Positions 53,830 through 64,000 of a DNA stretch of 64,000 bases are shown in pieces. The notes beneath the pieces were generated by a model, which searched no databases, was not told the origin of the DNA, and worked only from the letters and a program-made list of their open reading frames with translations. The stretch's first letter is position 1. The number at the start of each line of letters is the position of its first letter. The stretch comes from Macrothele yani (taxonomy: Eukaryota; Arthropoda; Arachnida; Araneae; Macrothelidae): positions 122,152,270 to 122,216,269 of the forward strand of contig CM076995.1 of the NCBI GenBank assembly GCA_039090855.1, read 5' to 3'. A program made the translations under genes and the position numbers.

Positions 53830-55165
53830 ATATTATAAAATTTCCCTCCTTCAGAAACAGGCGCTTTTGTAGTTGTGACTCGGTTATGTTGTCTTAACAA
53901 TGAACTGCGTAAGAATTTATTAACTGCATCCGTACGGAAAATAAGGTGCTATTAAAACGTTTTACCAACAACTGAATGCAAAAACATTTAAAAATGTGTA
54001 ATTATAATCAGTACGGGTAATAATGGCCATCCAATGTACGACTGCAATAGTTTATCATGAAAGTCAAACCGAAATATTGACCTACAAACTGTATTAATGT
54101 GTCTTAATGAAGCTTCTTTGAAAACAGTTAAGACTTCTAATTCTTCCATGCTGACTGGTGATGGACATGATATTGAATAAGGTGACTTACGAGTTTTTAC
54201 TCATCGATATACAGTGAGTTATATAATATTAATTTTTTTCGTTCAATATTTTTATCGATGTTTTATCATCCAGGTTCCGTTATTACGGCAGTTTAAGAAT
54301 TGGTCGAGAATCACTGTACTGAACAAGCTGATAGTAAATTCGGGTAAACTGTGATTTTTTTATTTTTCGAGGAAAAGCCAGACATGTTAGTTAAACAAAA
54401 ATAACAGTCAGTAAAAATGGTTCTTTTGCCCTTTCCATATCATTGTGATAGCAAATAGCATTGAAGGGTGGGGGCCGTTTAAAAGAACCCCTTAAATATA
54501 AAATTTCCTGCAACACACACATACGAGGCGCCCGACTTTTATCTTGATCACTAAATTTACAAGCAAAATAACATTCATGTGCTACTGAAGAAATTATTTT
54601 CCTTTGAGATTTTGTAGTAAATTCACCACACACGTAAATTACTAAACTATCAAAAGAAATCGTTGGATTTACTCCTCGGCGTGGCCACGACATCGTAACT
54701 AAGTAGCAGTCCTACGTAAAATGTTCCGAACAGCTCCAACAAGAAAGAGAAAAAATGATTTAAGTTATTCCATAGGACAAATGAATGCTTTGACACCAGA
54801 AAAGGGTCATAAAATGATAGGAGTGCATTAGAACTTTAGCCGAATACCCAAGGTTTCAACCGCACGTGAGCGCTTGATGTTCCCAAGTATTCTAGATGTC
54901 CCATTTCGCAAGAGGTGAAACTCATCCTACGAGAACAGCTTAAGGTAACACTAACAAAAGGCATTACATTTTGCTTTTAGTACATTTTGAAGAATAACAT
55001 CCACAATGTTTTGAAATGAGGCATGTGTTGTTACTGGCTGTTTGAGAGCATACATAGTGGAGAAATGGTAGGAATGGCCCAAAGAGGAGGCCACCACTGG
55101 TTGAAAGTATAGGTGAACGTCGGTTTGCGTGTGCTGTCTAGGATACCAGACGGCTCAAGATCCCC
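53830..55165. other. AT-rich intergenic DNA, nothing recognised
   Basis: No coding or repeat content identified. Confidence 0.45.
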
Positions 55166-55168
55166 GAG

Positions 55169-55331
55169 TTAATAGTAGCTACAACCACCGAGAAAAAACA
55201 CAAGTATTGGGAAACTGCTGGCCACCAGCTGGCAGTGATGGGTCACTGAAATCTGCCGCTCACGGCCCGGTAGCGGCAGATTCAAAGTACACATTTGTGT
55301 TTTTGCTGGGTGGTTGTAGCTACTATTAACT
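55169..55331. mobile_element. 163-bp foldback (MITE-like) element
   Basis: GTTAATAGTAGCTACAACCA (from 55170) is inverted exactly at 55311-55330, with the A-rich CACAAGT / ACATTTGTG continuing. The interior contains two more small stems: AATCTGCCGCT with AGCGGCAGATT (55249-55281), and CTGCTGGCCACCAGCTGGCAG (near 55216-55236). No target duplication visible. Confidence 0.7.
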
Positions 55332-55344
55332 GAAGGATTTGCTC

Positions 55345-55432
55345 GGTGGCCCGCAATTCACGGCGATGCTGCAGGGCCATCAGTTGGCAGCCATTGATGG
55401 CCCTGCAGCATTGCCGTGAATTGCGGGCCACC
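55345..55432. repeat. 38-bp-arm hairpin
   Basis: GGTGGCCCGCAATTCACGGC plus ATGCTGCAGGGCCATCA (55345-55382) is inverted at 55395-55432 with one mismatch and a 12-base loop. GC-rich and adjoining the foldback element at 55169-55331. Confidence 0.95.
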
Positions 55433-55699
55433 AAGCAAGTGCCACTTGTGGCCCGTAGCTGGCAACCGCTGAAACCCCAACACCAGTTGGAAGCAACGTA
55501 ACTGCGCATGCGCAGAAGCAACACGTGCTGTGTCTCTCGTGGTACCCGTTAGTTGAAGACGAAGCTATCGCCACCGTGTTATTTTAGTGGATGTTAAGAA
55601 AAAAAGCATATGTTGAGAGGCGAATTAATTTCCTAATGAAATGCCACGTCGATGAAGATATCAGATTAAGCCATGAAATACTAACACTGAAGAGCAATT

Positions 55700-56890
55700 A
55701 AATTAGAGACAGCTGGCGTTATGCAAATTTGGCGCTGTGTGCGGCCCTGTAAACGGAAACGACATGGCGTATGCAGAGATCAAACAACATAAAGAGTGAT
55801 GCGACAGGAATCAGGAAGAGTCAGACGCAGTATGGGTAAGACGAAGGATCTAAGCGCATTTGATCGTGGGAAAATTGTCGGGGCCCGACGAATGAGTCAC
55901 TCCATCTCGGAAGTCGTTCAGGCACTGGGATTTAAACGAGCCACTGTGTCACTGGTGCACCGTGAGTACATCGAGTCCGGTAAAACCTTCACTGCAAGAG
56001 CCAACTGCCGTGGAGAACAGTGTGTGGATGAGCGTGGTCATCGTCGGCTAGCTTGCATTGTAACAGCGGATAGACGGGCCACAGTGCAAGAAATCACTCG
56101 GCAATTTAACGCTGGTGCACAAAAACGTGTAAGCAGCCACACCATCCAGAACAATCTTCTCGCTATGGGGCACAGAAGCCATCGTCCCACGAGGGTACCG
56201 CTGCTGACTGCACATCACAGAGTGCAAAGATTAGCATGGGCGTGGGAACATCGCTACTGGACCTTAGACATGTGGAAAAATGTTGCCTGGACTGTTGAGT
56301 CGAGATTCACGTTGGTACATGCGGATGGCAGGATACGAGTACGGTGCAAACCACATTAAGCGATGGATCCTTCTTGCCAGCAGGGTACTCTTCAAGCTGG
56401 TGGGGGTGGCATTCTCGTCTGGGGACTGTTTACGTGGACTGAAATGGGACCCCTGGTACGTGTGACATCGTCCCTCACAGGTCAACGTTACCGGGGTATC
56501 CTGGACGACCGTTTGCTCCCGTTTGTGAGTCTTCAGCATCCCACTGAGAACCTCATCCTGCAACAAGACAATGCACCGTGCCATCGCTCCCGAATTGTAA
56601 CCGAATGGTTGGATGAACACTCCACCGACGTGACCTCGCTTCCTTGGCCAGCTATGTCACCTGACCTCAATCCCATCGAGCACAACTGGGATGCCATAGA
56701 GAAAGATGTTAGAGGCTCGCCCCTCCCCCTCCATCAAATCTTCGTGAACTGTGGGAGCTTGTTCAGGGGTCGTGGATCCGTATGGCTTCCCAACGCTTCC
56801 GGTGTCTTGTCGAGTCCATGCCGAGACGATTCGCCGCCGTCATCAGGGCGAAAGGTGGTGCTACACGTTACTAGACAGGTATCTCTAATT
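55700..56890 (+). mobile_element. Tc1-like DNA transposon, well preserved
   Basis: Left ATTAGAGACAGCTGGCGTTA (55702) and right-end complement ATTAGAGATACCTGTCTAGT (56890 inward) form imperfect inverted ends; exact limits and TA flanks are uncertain. Length is about 1.2 kb. A poly(A)-rich stretch follows to 57131. Confidence 0.75.
55832..56875 (+). pseudogene. Tc1-like (Tcb2-type) transposase, near intact
   Basis: The ATG at 55832 (MGKTKDLSAFDRGKIVGARR) matches the family start, and the full family length of about 348 codons is present to TAG at 56875. N-terminal HTH: EVVQALGFKRATVSLVHREY. Linker: RRLACIVTADRRATVQEITR. First catalytic block: WKNVAWTVESRFTLVHADGR, where the expected SDES reads TVES, so the first Asp is Val. 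A stop at 56357-56359 replaces the Glu of PHEAMDPSCQQG. Second block: LILQQDNAPCHRSRIV (Asp kept). Third: SPDLNPIEHNWDAIE (Glu kept). A one-base loss in the CCCTCCCCCTCC tract near 56725 shifts the C-terminus, which is otherwise recognisable in the neighbouring frame (SMPRRFAAVIRAKGGATRY). Three independent lesions. Confidence 0.9.
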
Positions 56891-57044
56891 CAATTGCTCT
56901 TTAGTGTATACTTTTATGTAATAAAATACACCCACTCCATTCCCATGAATAACAATAAATGATTTCTGTGTAATCTTTAGTTTTGACATTCGCTGAACTG
57001 CTTGAAACAAAAGTGCTGGAAAAAAACATTAAAAAAGCGTTATG

Positions 57045-57131
57045 TTCAAAAAAAAACAAAAAAAAAAACGAATTATACGCGTACAAAATTTATCAATTAT
57101 TTGAAAAAAAAAAAAAAAAAAAAAAAAAAAA
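57045..57131. repeat. A-rich tracts
   Basis: Two A runs (57049-57068, with a C interruption, and 57104-57131, about 28 bases). Confidence 0.85.
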
Positions 57132-57955
57132 GCAACGCTTTGTGGGTATAATGTACTCATCCATGGGTTGAATACACAAGACTTGAGGAATTCACTTCTA
57201 AAAATAACGAGAAGTAAAATAAAATATCTTTCCTCTTTAAAACCAATGTAGCTTCGGACAGTGGAAAGAAAAGATACAACGTTAAAAATCCAACAGAATG
57301 TCACATGAACGTGTAAATATATGAATTCAACAATCGCCTTTCAAGACTACAAGGACAGCTCGAAACTTTGGAAAGCGCCTTTAAGTTGGTGCACTCGTTG
57401 AAAAAGTGAAGTTCTATAAGGTAAATGAAAACAATCGTACGTTGAAAAAATAAATTTATGAATTATTTGAAACTGACATTTATGGAAAATACCTCGCAAT
57501 ATTCTAAAATTAAATAGAGAACCATTCGTTACACATTTCGCAGAAAAGAGGGTCAGCTTCAAGCCGTGCTTGTGCGTGCCAAATCAGTCCAGTTGTTGAG
57601 CGCGCGCTTCCCACGCTGTCAGTCTTTGGTTCGTTTCTAATCAGATCCAAACGGGTGTTTTTTCGGACCTGTTGAGAAAAGTTCCCCAGCGCAGTGCTAT
57701 AATTCCGAAGTTTTGTAAGGAGAAAACATAAGTAGTTGTAGCTTTGGGAAACTGCGGTTGTCCGTTATTATTTTTTTTATTGCTACTACCGGGGAATTGC
57801 CGGACAAGATTCGGCAAGCCATCAGTTACGTCACGTGAATGCCGGCTGCCACTGCCGAGAAACTAGCGAACCACATTAGGCTACTGCCTGTGATGGATAA
57901 CTGTTGGCCCTATTGTGGCATATTACAACTAATGGGGTAGCAACTATTGGCCGCC
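57132..57955. other. intergenic DNA, nothing recognised
   Basis: Unique-looking; GCCGG-rich words near 57790-57860 (TTGCCGGACAAGATTCGGCA) form weak stems. Confidence 0.4.
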
Positions 57956-57959
57956 CGGA

Positions 57960-58620
57960 CATTTTACTGACGGTTCGGCAGCGGCAACATAGTGCAACAT
58001 GCTGGTAGTGCTGGCTGCCAGCAATGGCCCAGTGCTGGCACAACAAGACTGTTCGTACACGCAAACACGGCGAACGTTCTTGGAGATGGATCAAACGAAT
58101 CGCCGACTCTTTCACGTGAGTATGATGACTAACCGTTATCAACAACTGCACCTGCAGTTGGTACGGGTGCACCGTAACTGGACATTGGGCAAATAGAAAA
58201 GAGACATCTGGCCCGATGAGTTCGGCTCCAGCTCCAACATGTCGAGATTTCAAGGCTAAACGGAAACATGAACGCGGCGTGAGTATCATAGTGTAGGTAT
58301 TGTTCTCATGAACAGTGCTGATTCCTCTTATTCTGGTTGAACACATATTCACTGCCAAATTCTACACAGGCATTGTTTCAAACTAAGTATTGCATTACAC
58401 GGTGACTGTGTATAATGATGGCATCAGGCTCTTTCAGAAAAAACAACGTTCTTTGTCAAAAGCTTGAACTGAGCTCTGGAATAGTGCAAGGATTTGCCTC
58501 CATTCATTTCGTGACCGCCAAATTACCCTCACTGGAATCCTATAGAATATTTGTGGTATGCACCGGGGCACGGTATTTACCGGACCACACCTATGTCTGG
58601 CTAAATGCAACCCAATGCGC
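57960..58620 (+). pseudogene. Tc1-like transposase relic
   Basis: Plus-strand pieces: TNRYQQLHLQLVRVHRNWTL then GK-stop-KRDIWPDEFGSSSNMSRF (about 58130-58240), matching HRNWTLGQWKRVIWSDESRF with the Asp retained as PDEF. About 58430-58560: DGIRLFQKNNVLCQKLEL (second block, Asp lost) and LPSLESYRIF, which may be the WPPNSPDLNPIEHLW region. Strongly decayed with multiple stops; no inverted ends found. Confidence 0.5.
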
Positions 58621-58739
58621 TAATACAGTAGAGAAGTGGTCATATTTCATGACTCATAAGTGTGTTTCAATTCAATACAATAAAGAATTTTTAGAATTCG
58701 ATTTCATGGATAGATATGGTGTTAAAAGGTAGATAAACA

Positions 58740-59952
58740 GATGTACAAAGCAATATTATAAACACTTAGCTCAAAAGATGTACTGAAAAAAGAAATTTTT
58801 TCTCAAAATTTCTCGAGGTCTAATAGAGCTCTCTGTGGTTTATATGAGCTGTTTTTGCAGTTCGGTTAGCGAGAGAATTTCTAATACAACGAAAGTTTCA
58901 TTTCCCGGCTTAACAAAGTGAGTGATTGCCCACTTTTTTATGTCGTTCCCCTTTCCTTTTCATGTAAATGACGCGGAAGCCCGTAAGGGAATGGAGATTT
59001 ATTTATAAAAATTAAGGGCATGGTTCCAGATGAAATTTACACCGTCGTGAACGCCTACCAGCCACTCGAAGGAAGCAAACAGGATGACAGAAAACGAAGA
59101 TAAACAAACAAACAAAGAAAAAAAAAAAAAGATAGAGAGAGAGGCTAATTTTCCTGTAGGTGTCCCTTCGACTATCTTGATATCGTTCGACGGGTTAGTA
59201 GCAACTTTTACTTTCCGTTGCTCTAGCTTTCACGTAACTGTTACAGTTTACACGTGATCTCCTATTTTTTTTTTAGTCGTTTAAGTGGGAGTTGATGATC
59301 TGTTAGGTGGGTGCAGGAGAACTTGTTCATTCATGGCTTCAGGACAGAAGAGTGAAGTTACCTCGCATGACAAGACGGGAGCCCGAAGTGTGGACATAAC
59401 AGCAGCGCCATTTTTTCTTTCCTCTTGTGGCCACCGAAAGCGAAGAATCATTAAACTTCTGCTCAAGTATTTACTATTTTATTGGGATCACCTTATTTCG
59501 ACAACATGTTTGCTTTTGGACTCGAAGTAACGTTTGCCTAAATCATGTATGCTGAAAACAGTGGGGTACGGAAGAACTCGAGGCCTCCCCGCAAAAAATG
59601 TTTTCGAAGCCCTTTTACGAAAATCCATTAACTGTTAATAATTACTCAAAAGTTTAACTTCTATATTATTATAGGCTTAACGGGTGTTTTAATAAATAAA
59701 ATTCTTTGAAACCTACGAGTATTTTCCGTAAAATCAAATCTATTTCACTTTATTGCGTGAAACACAAATGTGTGCGTTATAATTAAAATAATTGCCTTGG
59801 CTACCAATGCAAATTACTACAAAATACGTACGTCAAAGTTAAATCATATCATGCAAAATTTATTATTTTAAAGAACCAAGGCCTGCTTTTTGAAATGCCT
59901 CAGGATTGCACACATAAAACATGCAATAGCCGTGTGACAGTGTCTAATTACT
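58740..59952. other. intergenic DNA, nothing recognised
   Basis: A GC-balanced stretch at 59285-59530 is open in frame for 81 codons but has no family pattern or start context I can support. Confidence 0.4.
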
Positions 59953-59953
59953 T

Positions 59954-60080
59954 TTCCGATTTATATGAAACGTCATAACATAAGTTTCCGATTTATATGA
60001 AACGTCATAACATAAGTTGCCGATTTATATGAAACGTCATAACATAAGTTCTGATTTATATGAAACGTCATAACATAAGT
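59954..60080. repeat. 32-bp minisatellite, four copies
   Basis: Unit TTCCGATTTATATGAAACGT plus CATAACATAAGT, repeated four times with one or two changes (one unit is 31 bases). Confidence 0.95.
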
Positions 60081-60715
60081 AAGCAAATAACGAAGCAACG
60101 ATTAAGAACTGTAGCATAAATAACGTAGAACTACTTAAATTATTCATTCTGGAATATTAAAAACACACTTAACATAATGCCACAATGTTTTGCACATAGT
60201 AGAAAAAAAATCTTTTGACTCTGTCATAAAAAAAAAAAAAAGAAAAAAAGACACAGGTCTCTGATTTTTCGGTCCCACGAAAACTACCTTTTATTTCATT
60301 AAATTCGGAAGGATGCATAGTTATGTTCAAACAATGGTAAGGCATAACACATTATCCTCATTGGTATAAAAATTCCGCTAATTGAACTGATATTTTTTTC
60401 ATAATCTCTTGTTAATATACCTGCATAGAAACTATTGCAAGGGCTGTGAACTTGAGGTCCCTTGTAACAGCAAGGTCTGGGTCTCATGTTCTTTTGAATA
60501 ACTGCTTTCCCGCCATTCAGTTTTTTTTAACAAAAGCAGCGAAAATGATTTCTAAAGATTTTACGTATTTACTAAAAAAAAAAAATGCTTTTCTTCTTAA
60601 TACTTCATTCAAAACTGCTTTAATTCTCGGCTATTTTTTTAACCAGTGTCACACGAAGTTTCCGCAAAAAAATTTGTAAAATGTTTTTACTCAGGCTAGA
60701 GGTCCTTTTAACCAT
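60081..60715. other. AT-rich intergenic DNA, nothing recognised
   Basis: Short open frames only; A/T homopolymers. Confidence 0.45.
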
Positions 60716-60717
60716 GA

Positions 60718-61590
60718 GGCAGTGTTTCTTTCAGGCATACATCCAGGGGGCGGGGGGGCGAAGCTCTCCCGGAAACGACCATTCGCCCCCTCGGAGACAT
60801 TTTAGGTTACCGAGCCAAATTTTAATAAATTCAGGCTATGATGGAAAAGGAAGTTTCGTTTCTTTTTATGCTACAAATATTTCTCCAATTATGTATTTTT
60901 AAATATTTGTTCAAATGGTACTAGTTTCAGTTTATTTTGTTAAAAAGTGTATTACGACGCATGGTGTTCTTCAAACTATAATAAGTAGACTAATCATACC
61001 TAATTGTATGGGAATCGTGATTCAGGATCAAGAGTGCGTTGAATGCATTTTAATAGATAAAAATTTCAATCCTGCGGAAACCCCGCCCCCCCCTCCTTTA
61101 TCAGAAAAAAGTTTGTTGTTCCTGAAATGTTTGAAGAAGTAATAACTATATCAGGGATGTATATAGAATTTTTCTTCGGAGGGGGGGGCTGCGAAAATAG
61201 GAGGTTTTTGAATTCCACTATCTGGAACAAAATCAAAGTTAATGAAAAATTGAAGAAAAATTAAGGCATTTTTTTCTAAATTAAATTAATCAATTTTTAT
61301 TAAATTAAGGCATTTTTTCTAATGTAAGTCGCATTTTAACCAAAAAACAAAAAAATCAAACATTTTCTCGGGGGGGGGCCCTCTCTAAATGCGCCCCTGT
61401 GCTAGATATGTAGTAATTATTTCTATATATATAAATATAGCAGTGAAAATTATATATACATAGCAAATGGAAAATTTGCCTCCTCTTGGGTTACATTTGA
61501 CCTCCCCTCCGGCCAAAAAGTCCTGAAAGAAACATTGCCCTGAGGCCCCGCACTGCGGGGTTACGGGGGCTATCAGTACGCCCCTGGCTG
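60718..61590. mobile_element. hAT-like GC-ended debris, possibly stacked elements
   Basis: CAGTGTTTCTTTCAGG near 60720 is inverted as CCTGAAAGAAACATTG near 61522-61537. Just inside and outside are further hAT-like termini: CAGGGGGCGGGGGGGCGAAG (60753) and GTACGCCCCTGG (61577-61588). No matching octamers were found, so limits are tentative. Contains the small element 61152-61399. Confidence 0.45.
61152..61399. mobile_element. small hAT-like non-autonomous element
   Basis: Left CAGGGATGTATATAGAATTT and right-end complement CAGGGGCGCATTTAGAGAGG share CAGGG-x-G-xATxTAGA; runs of eight or nine G lie just inside each end. Flanking octamers AACTATAT and TGCTAGAT agree at only 5 of 8. The interior repeats TTAAATTAAGGCATTTTTT-like phrases. 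Confidence 0.5.
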
Positions 61591-61599
61591 AAAAAGTAG

Positions 61600-62838
61600 A
61601 CAGTATCCATTTTTCTTCTTCAGATACAGATTTTCTTCAACTCTTTAACTGGCTTGAACGCAACTGGAACTAATGAATCGTGCACTAGAAAACATTGTTT
61701 TCTCCCTTTAACTTTGCTATTCAAACTGGTCATTCAGGGGGATGATGGACACTAATCTTTTCTCACTGATTACCTGCTAAAAGGGCTATAACGATGACCT
61801 CAGAAAGCAGATACATGTTTGAGTGAGTTATTTGTTTCTACCTTGTGGCATGATGTCCGTGTCAGGGAAACTAGCCCTTTTCATCATCTTTTGGGTCATG
61901 ATGCAGAGAAAAAAGGACTAGAAGAGTGCGCTTATCAATCGTTACAGGTCTGTCGTCGCTACTATTGACGTGAGAGGGGGAAAGAATTGTTTTGTCGTTG
62001 CTTTAGTAAAACGCGGTCGCTATAAGAATATTTCTGTTTGGGTAGAGAAACAAATTTTGGGCACAATTTGGTTGTTATATTGGCTGTCATTTTGGTATAT
62101 CTCCGTTCATTAAAAAAAATCAGGCTCCTGCTAGGGATTCGTCTTTCTTTTATATTGGATATATCAACCTCCACACACATACATACACAGGTATAATTTC
62201 GGAAATTTGGGTTGAAGACAGAGGAAAAACACTTTCTCTGCTGCATAGTTTCTTTTTAGTAAGGGTACATTTGTACATATAACAATGGTAAATACTTTTG
62301 TATTTTACCATTGTTTTGATACTAAACGACTCTTTAAAGAAATCAATTATGATTTTTCGTGTATTTTCAAGATTTTCGGAGCGCTTTTATCTCTAGTAAG
62401 TATCGTAAGTGCGCATTAGCGTTTGTCACGAGATATGTGTTTTTAGAAGTCTAGAAAAAGTGTTTTTTTTCTTTTTGTCGCCCGAAGGTAAATCAGTAAG
62501 GTATAGTTTGTACAGGTACCTATTTTACTTTCCATATCGCAACAGCCTGTCTTACACCCAAAAAACGGAAAAAGATATTTTGTTGGTTTGCTTTTTTATT
62601 TTAAAGATGTAATCAGATGGCTGTTTATTACGTATTTCTGGAAAATTAAAATTTGATTCATTTTTTTCAAAAGACATGCTCAATTGCTTTTGGGATATTA
62701 GAGCAACAGCGTTTTTAACAATTTGGAATAAAATGTGCGAAATCAAAACATCATTTTGTAATATTACAAGGCTGGGAACCACTGTTGCTAAATCTTCTAG
62801 TATAACACAAATAGGAAACCTCCTAGAACAGGCAAAAA
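61600..62838. other. AT-rich intergenic DNA, nothing recognised
   Basis: AAATACTTTTGTATTTTACC with flanking ACAATGGTAAA / ACCATTG words near 62282-62314 forms a small palindrome; nothing else. Confidence 0.45.
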
Positions 62839-62839
62839 T

Positions 62840-62944
62840 GTTCAGAGATATGAAGGTTTAAACTTCAACAAAAAGTTCAGAGACATGAAGGTTTAAACTT
62901 CAACAAAAAGTTCAGAGACATGAAGGTTTAAACTTCAACAAAAA
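62840..62944. repeat. 35-bp minisatellite, three copies
   Basis: Unit GTTCAGAGACATGAAGGTTT plus AAACTTCAACAAAAA; three contiguous copies, nearly identical, each with the palindrome AAGTTTAAACCTT-like core (GGTTTAAAC). Confidence 0.95.
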
Positions 62945-63059
62945 GTTTTCAGAAACGACGACCACAGTTAAACAAGGAGTAACTGTTTTTAAAATATTGT
63001 TAACAGCTTCTTGGGGACAAAATAAATGTCATCTACGAAAGAATCTTTAACAAGAAAGA

Positions 63060-64000
63060 TGACATCGAATTTTCGGGGGTAGTAAACACGTCTTTTGAAT
63101 CCGTTCTGACGCAAATTAAATTCATCAAAGCTATTCAAAGTCAATGTAACAGGTAGGGAAAACAATAGTATCTGACGGAAGAACGAAGTTTTTCAATTGG
63201 GTTTTTAATCCTTCAGATATTGCTGTAAACGGAATCGTGAGCTTACGCCCTATGGTTGCAGACTTGTGCGTTAAGAAAAACATGAATTTATATTAGAAAC
63301 ATTTCGCACCGGAAATGCTCTCCAACACAGAAATAATTTTTCAAATCGGACTCTTATAAACAGAGATATCGACAAAAATAAAATGTGACTTTACGTCCCC
63401 TTGTGGAAAAACCATGCATTATTTTAGGAAGAAAGTATTCTCAAAATGTTTTTCCATATGAGCGGTATCGGTCTAAGAAAAAAATAATTTAATCGAGTTT
63501 TCAGGAGCCTGGATTTTGCTACAAATACACCAGAAGCAGAAATTAACACTTATTCCCCCTGGTGGCCAAACCATTCTTTACCAAACATTAGAAATTATGT
63601 GAAAAATATTTTCCATCAGGTCTTGTATTGTAATTTCTCAAATCGGAGTTTTAGGAGCCGAAATAACGCAGAAAACGCAATTTACCTTTATGCCCCCTAG
63701 CGGAAAGTCTATGATTTACTTGAAATTTTTGAATTTATAGGAAAAACATTTTGCATCGGAAATATATCCAACAAAGAAGGAATATTTCAAATCGGACTCT
63801 TAGAAGTAGAGATATTGACAAAAATAAGATATACATCTGCGCCCCCTGGAGGAGAAACTGTGAAATATTTTAAGAAGAAAATATTCCGAAAAGGTTTATC
63901 GATGTGAGTTGTATCAGTCCACGAAATAATTTTTTCAATCGATATTTTAGAAGCTCAGATTTTATGGCAAATACATAAGAAGCAAAAATTAACGCTTACG
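63060..64000. repeat. second copy of the ~150/450-bp higher-order repeat, running off the window
   Basis: 63088-63180 matches the leading segment of 14379-14480 (CGTCTTTTGAATCCGTTCTG onward), and the A-B-C order of sub-units repeats from about 63380 to the window end (A: CCATGCATTATTTTAGGAAG; B: CCCCCTGGTGGCCAAACC; C: GCCCCCTAGCGGAAAGTC). Same orientation as the first array. Confidence 0.8.

Noticed and set aside
1..64000. Retroviral or endogenous viral sequence
   Set aside because: I saw no gag, protease, integrase or envelope motifs, no LTR pairs and no other viral gene pattern; the RT blocks are all of LINE type.

Overview
The window reads as intergenic DNA from a metazoan with an AT-rich, transposon-laden genome. 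An arthropod, possibly a chelicerate, is the best guess, because the Tc1/mariner variety, RTE-type LINE and tRNA-derived SINEs fit that group; this is an inference and the species cannot be named. I see no convincing host gene exon, no rRNA and no tRNA gene with a fully canonical cloverleaf. Nearly everything recognisable is a mobile element, a relic of one, or a tandem array. Every transposase or reverse transcriptase frame examined is broken by frameshifts, stops or deletions, or has lost a catalytic residue.

Layout. 0.9-3.8 kb: a mariner with both ends (938-2151), a LINE RT relic, a Tc1 relic and a 36-bp minisatellite. 5.5-8 kb: a Tc1 (5851-7710) cut precisely into a ~152-bp tandem repeat; its catalytic QDDNAPSH block has expanded into 12 in-frame 42-bp units and it carries a 178-bp foldback insert. 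8.6-12.4 kb: a Tc1 with a SINE in its leader, a minisatellite and a deleted Tc1. 12.8-20.5 kb: scattered SINEs, a ~150-bp/~450-bp higher-order array (14.4-16 kb) and a 25-copy array of double palindromes (18.6-19.5 kb). 20.9-29.4 kb: a Tc1 with a fold-back mutation, a mutator-like transposase relic, inverted-repeat elements, another Tc1 and a cluster of tRNA-like repeats.

29.4-39.7 kb is a nest. One mariner transposase is spread over about 9 kb because it was hit by a D37D-type mariner at its 5' side, a hAT-type element (31034-37210, 7 of 8 bp target duplication), a second hAT-type element (37872-39009, perfect 8-bp duplication) and a SINE dimer. The large hAT element itself holds a Tc1 and a ~235-bp tandem repeat, two units of which carry the same RTE LINE insertion. 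40.1-46.1 kb: a hAT element with a ZBED5/FAM200-like transposase relic and two further GC-ended hAT-like elements, one probably inside the other. 46.9-53.0 kb: a mariner relic, then an L2/CR1-like LINE into which a full-length RTE LINE (48150-51353, 10-bp target duplication) and a five-unit ~146-bp array rich in DR1-like GGGTCAAAGGTCA sites are inserted. 55-64 kb: palindromes, a nearly readable Tc1, decayed Tc1 and hAT pieces, short minisatellites, and a second copy of the higher-order array running off the window end.

The parts do not form a pathway. What they record is a time order of transposition plus local tandem and inverted duplication. The most unusual items are the amplified DDE block, the double-palindrome array, the deep nest and the DR1-containing array.
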